This document shows, piece by piece, positions 63,894-64,000 of a stretch of DNA of 64,000 nucleotides. The notes beneath the pieces are model-generated. The model searched no databases. It saw nothing but the letters and a program-made list of their open reading frames with translations, and was not told the DNA's origin. The position numbers and the translations under genes were made by a program. The DNA is taken from NCBI RefSeq assembly GCF_900107605.1, contig NZ_FNQJ01000003.1, positions 186,001 through 250,000 on the forward strand, in the 5' to 3' direction. Position 1 is the first letter of the stretch. The number at the start of each line of letters is the position of its first letter. The DNA is from Acidovorax soli (GTDB taxonomy: Bacteria; Pseudomonadota; Gammaproteobacteria; Burkholderiales; Burkholderiaceae_C).

Positions 63894-64000
63894 TCACTCC
63901 ACCACCGTCAGCTTGGCCACCGACAGCGCCAGCCACTTGGTGCCGTGGCGCGGAAAATTGACCTGCGCGCGCGCGTCATCGCCCTGGCCTTCGATGGCCA
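63894..64000 (-). CDS. uvrD: DNA helicase II (UvrD), C-terminal end, partial
   Basis: The window ends in this gene, of which 35 codons plus the stop are visible. The encoded end, with DARAQVNFPRHGTKWLALSV and AKL, is the C-terminal double-Tudor-like tail typical of UvrD/PcrA helicases. UvrD unwinds DNA in nucleotide excision and mismatch repair. The identification is by the tail only. The stop lies 30 bases before the FUSC gene start. Confidence 0.75.
   Translation of the reverse strand, partial: AIEGQGDDARAQVNFPRHGTKWLALSVAKLTVVE

Overview
The window reads as a chromosomal segment of a beta-proteobacterium of the Comamonadaceae (Acidovorax or a close relative). The evidence is the gene order and dense GC-rich coding in short operons with ATGA overlaps. 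Two kinds of dispersed intergenic repeat that I associate with this family also occur. No rRNA, tRNA, CRISPR array, insertion sequence or prophage was recognised.

Region 1 (1-16.4 kb, all minus strand) is one long conserved housekeeping block. Read in the direction of transcription it runs rpmF, plsX, fabH, fabD, fabG, acpP, fabF, a YgfX-like gene, rpoE, an anti-sigma factor, a DegP/MucD protease, lepA, lepB, a DUF4845 gene, rnc, era, recO and pdxJ. It joins fatty-acid synthesis to envelope-stress control, protein export, RNA processing and B6 synthesis. Promoter and terminator signals can be seen around rpmF. A 511-base gap between the protease and lepA holds a terminator and a cluster of DnaA-box-like sites.

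Region 2 (16.4-28.4 kb) holds yceD facing maf and a tetrapyrrole-methylase-family methyltransferase. These converge on a minus-strand group: an SppA-like protease, a Rieske protein, a HAD phosphatase and rluC. rne (RNase E) diverges from rluC across a 583-base leader. It is followed by yaaA, a prolyl-4-hydroxylase-like oxygenase, queF and a small membrane protein.

Region 3 (28.5-41 kb) is accessory metabolism: dinB, an EamA transporter with a divergent LysR gene, and a five-gene minus-strand amino-acid catabolic cluster with its own divergent LysR regulator. That cluster comprises an ALDH7-type dehydrogenase, a FOXRED1-like FAD oxidoreductase, a periplasmic amino-acid-binding protein, an aminotransferase and a thiamine-diphosphate enzyme. 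It is the best candidate here for an undescribed pathway, possibly for lysine/pipecolate or a related amino acid. An lldD-type dehydrogenase follows.

Region 4 (41-54 kb) contains a diguanylate cyclase, an orphan Bug solute-binding protein, argH divergent from algZ-algR, a ZIP metal transporter, a nucleoside-diphosphate-sugar-epimerase-like protein, a flavodoxin-like protein, two glutathione transferases and azlCD. Two gene remnants lie between these genes: one of a penicillin-binding protein 1C and one of a dienelactone hydrolase.

Region 5 (54-64 kb) has polA, a small periplasmic protein, a DUF2782 protein, thrB, a BPSS1780-family membrane protein and phoX behind a well-formed PHO box. A FUSC-family protein follows, flanked by a decayed uvrD-like 3' end and by the true uvrD 3' end, which runs off the window.

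A recurrent theme is a roughly 47-base double-hairpin repeat found about eleven times. It lies mostly beside stop codons, but some copies provide start codons or N-terminal codons of real genes (era, the ZIP gene, the SppA-like gene).
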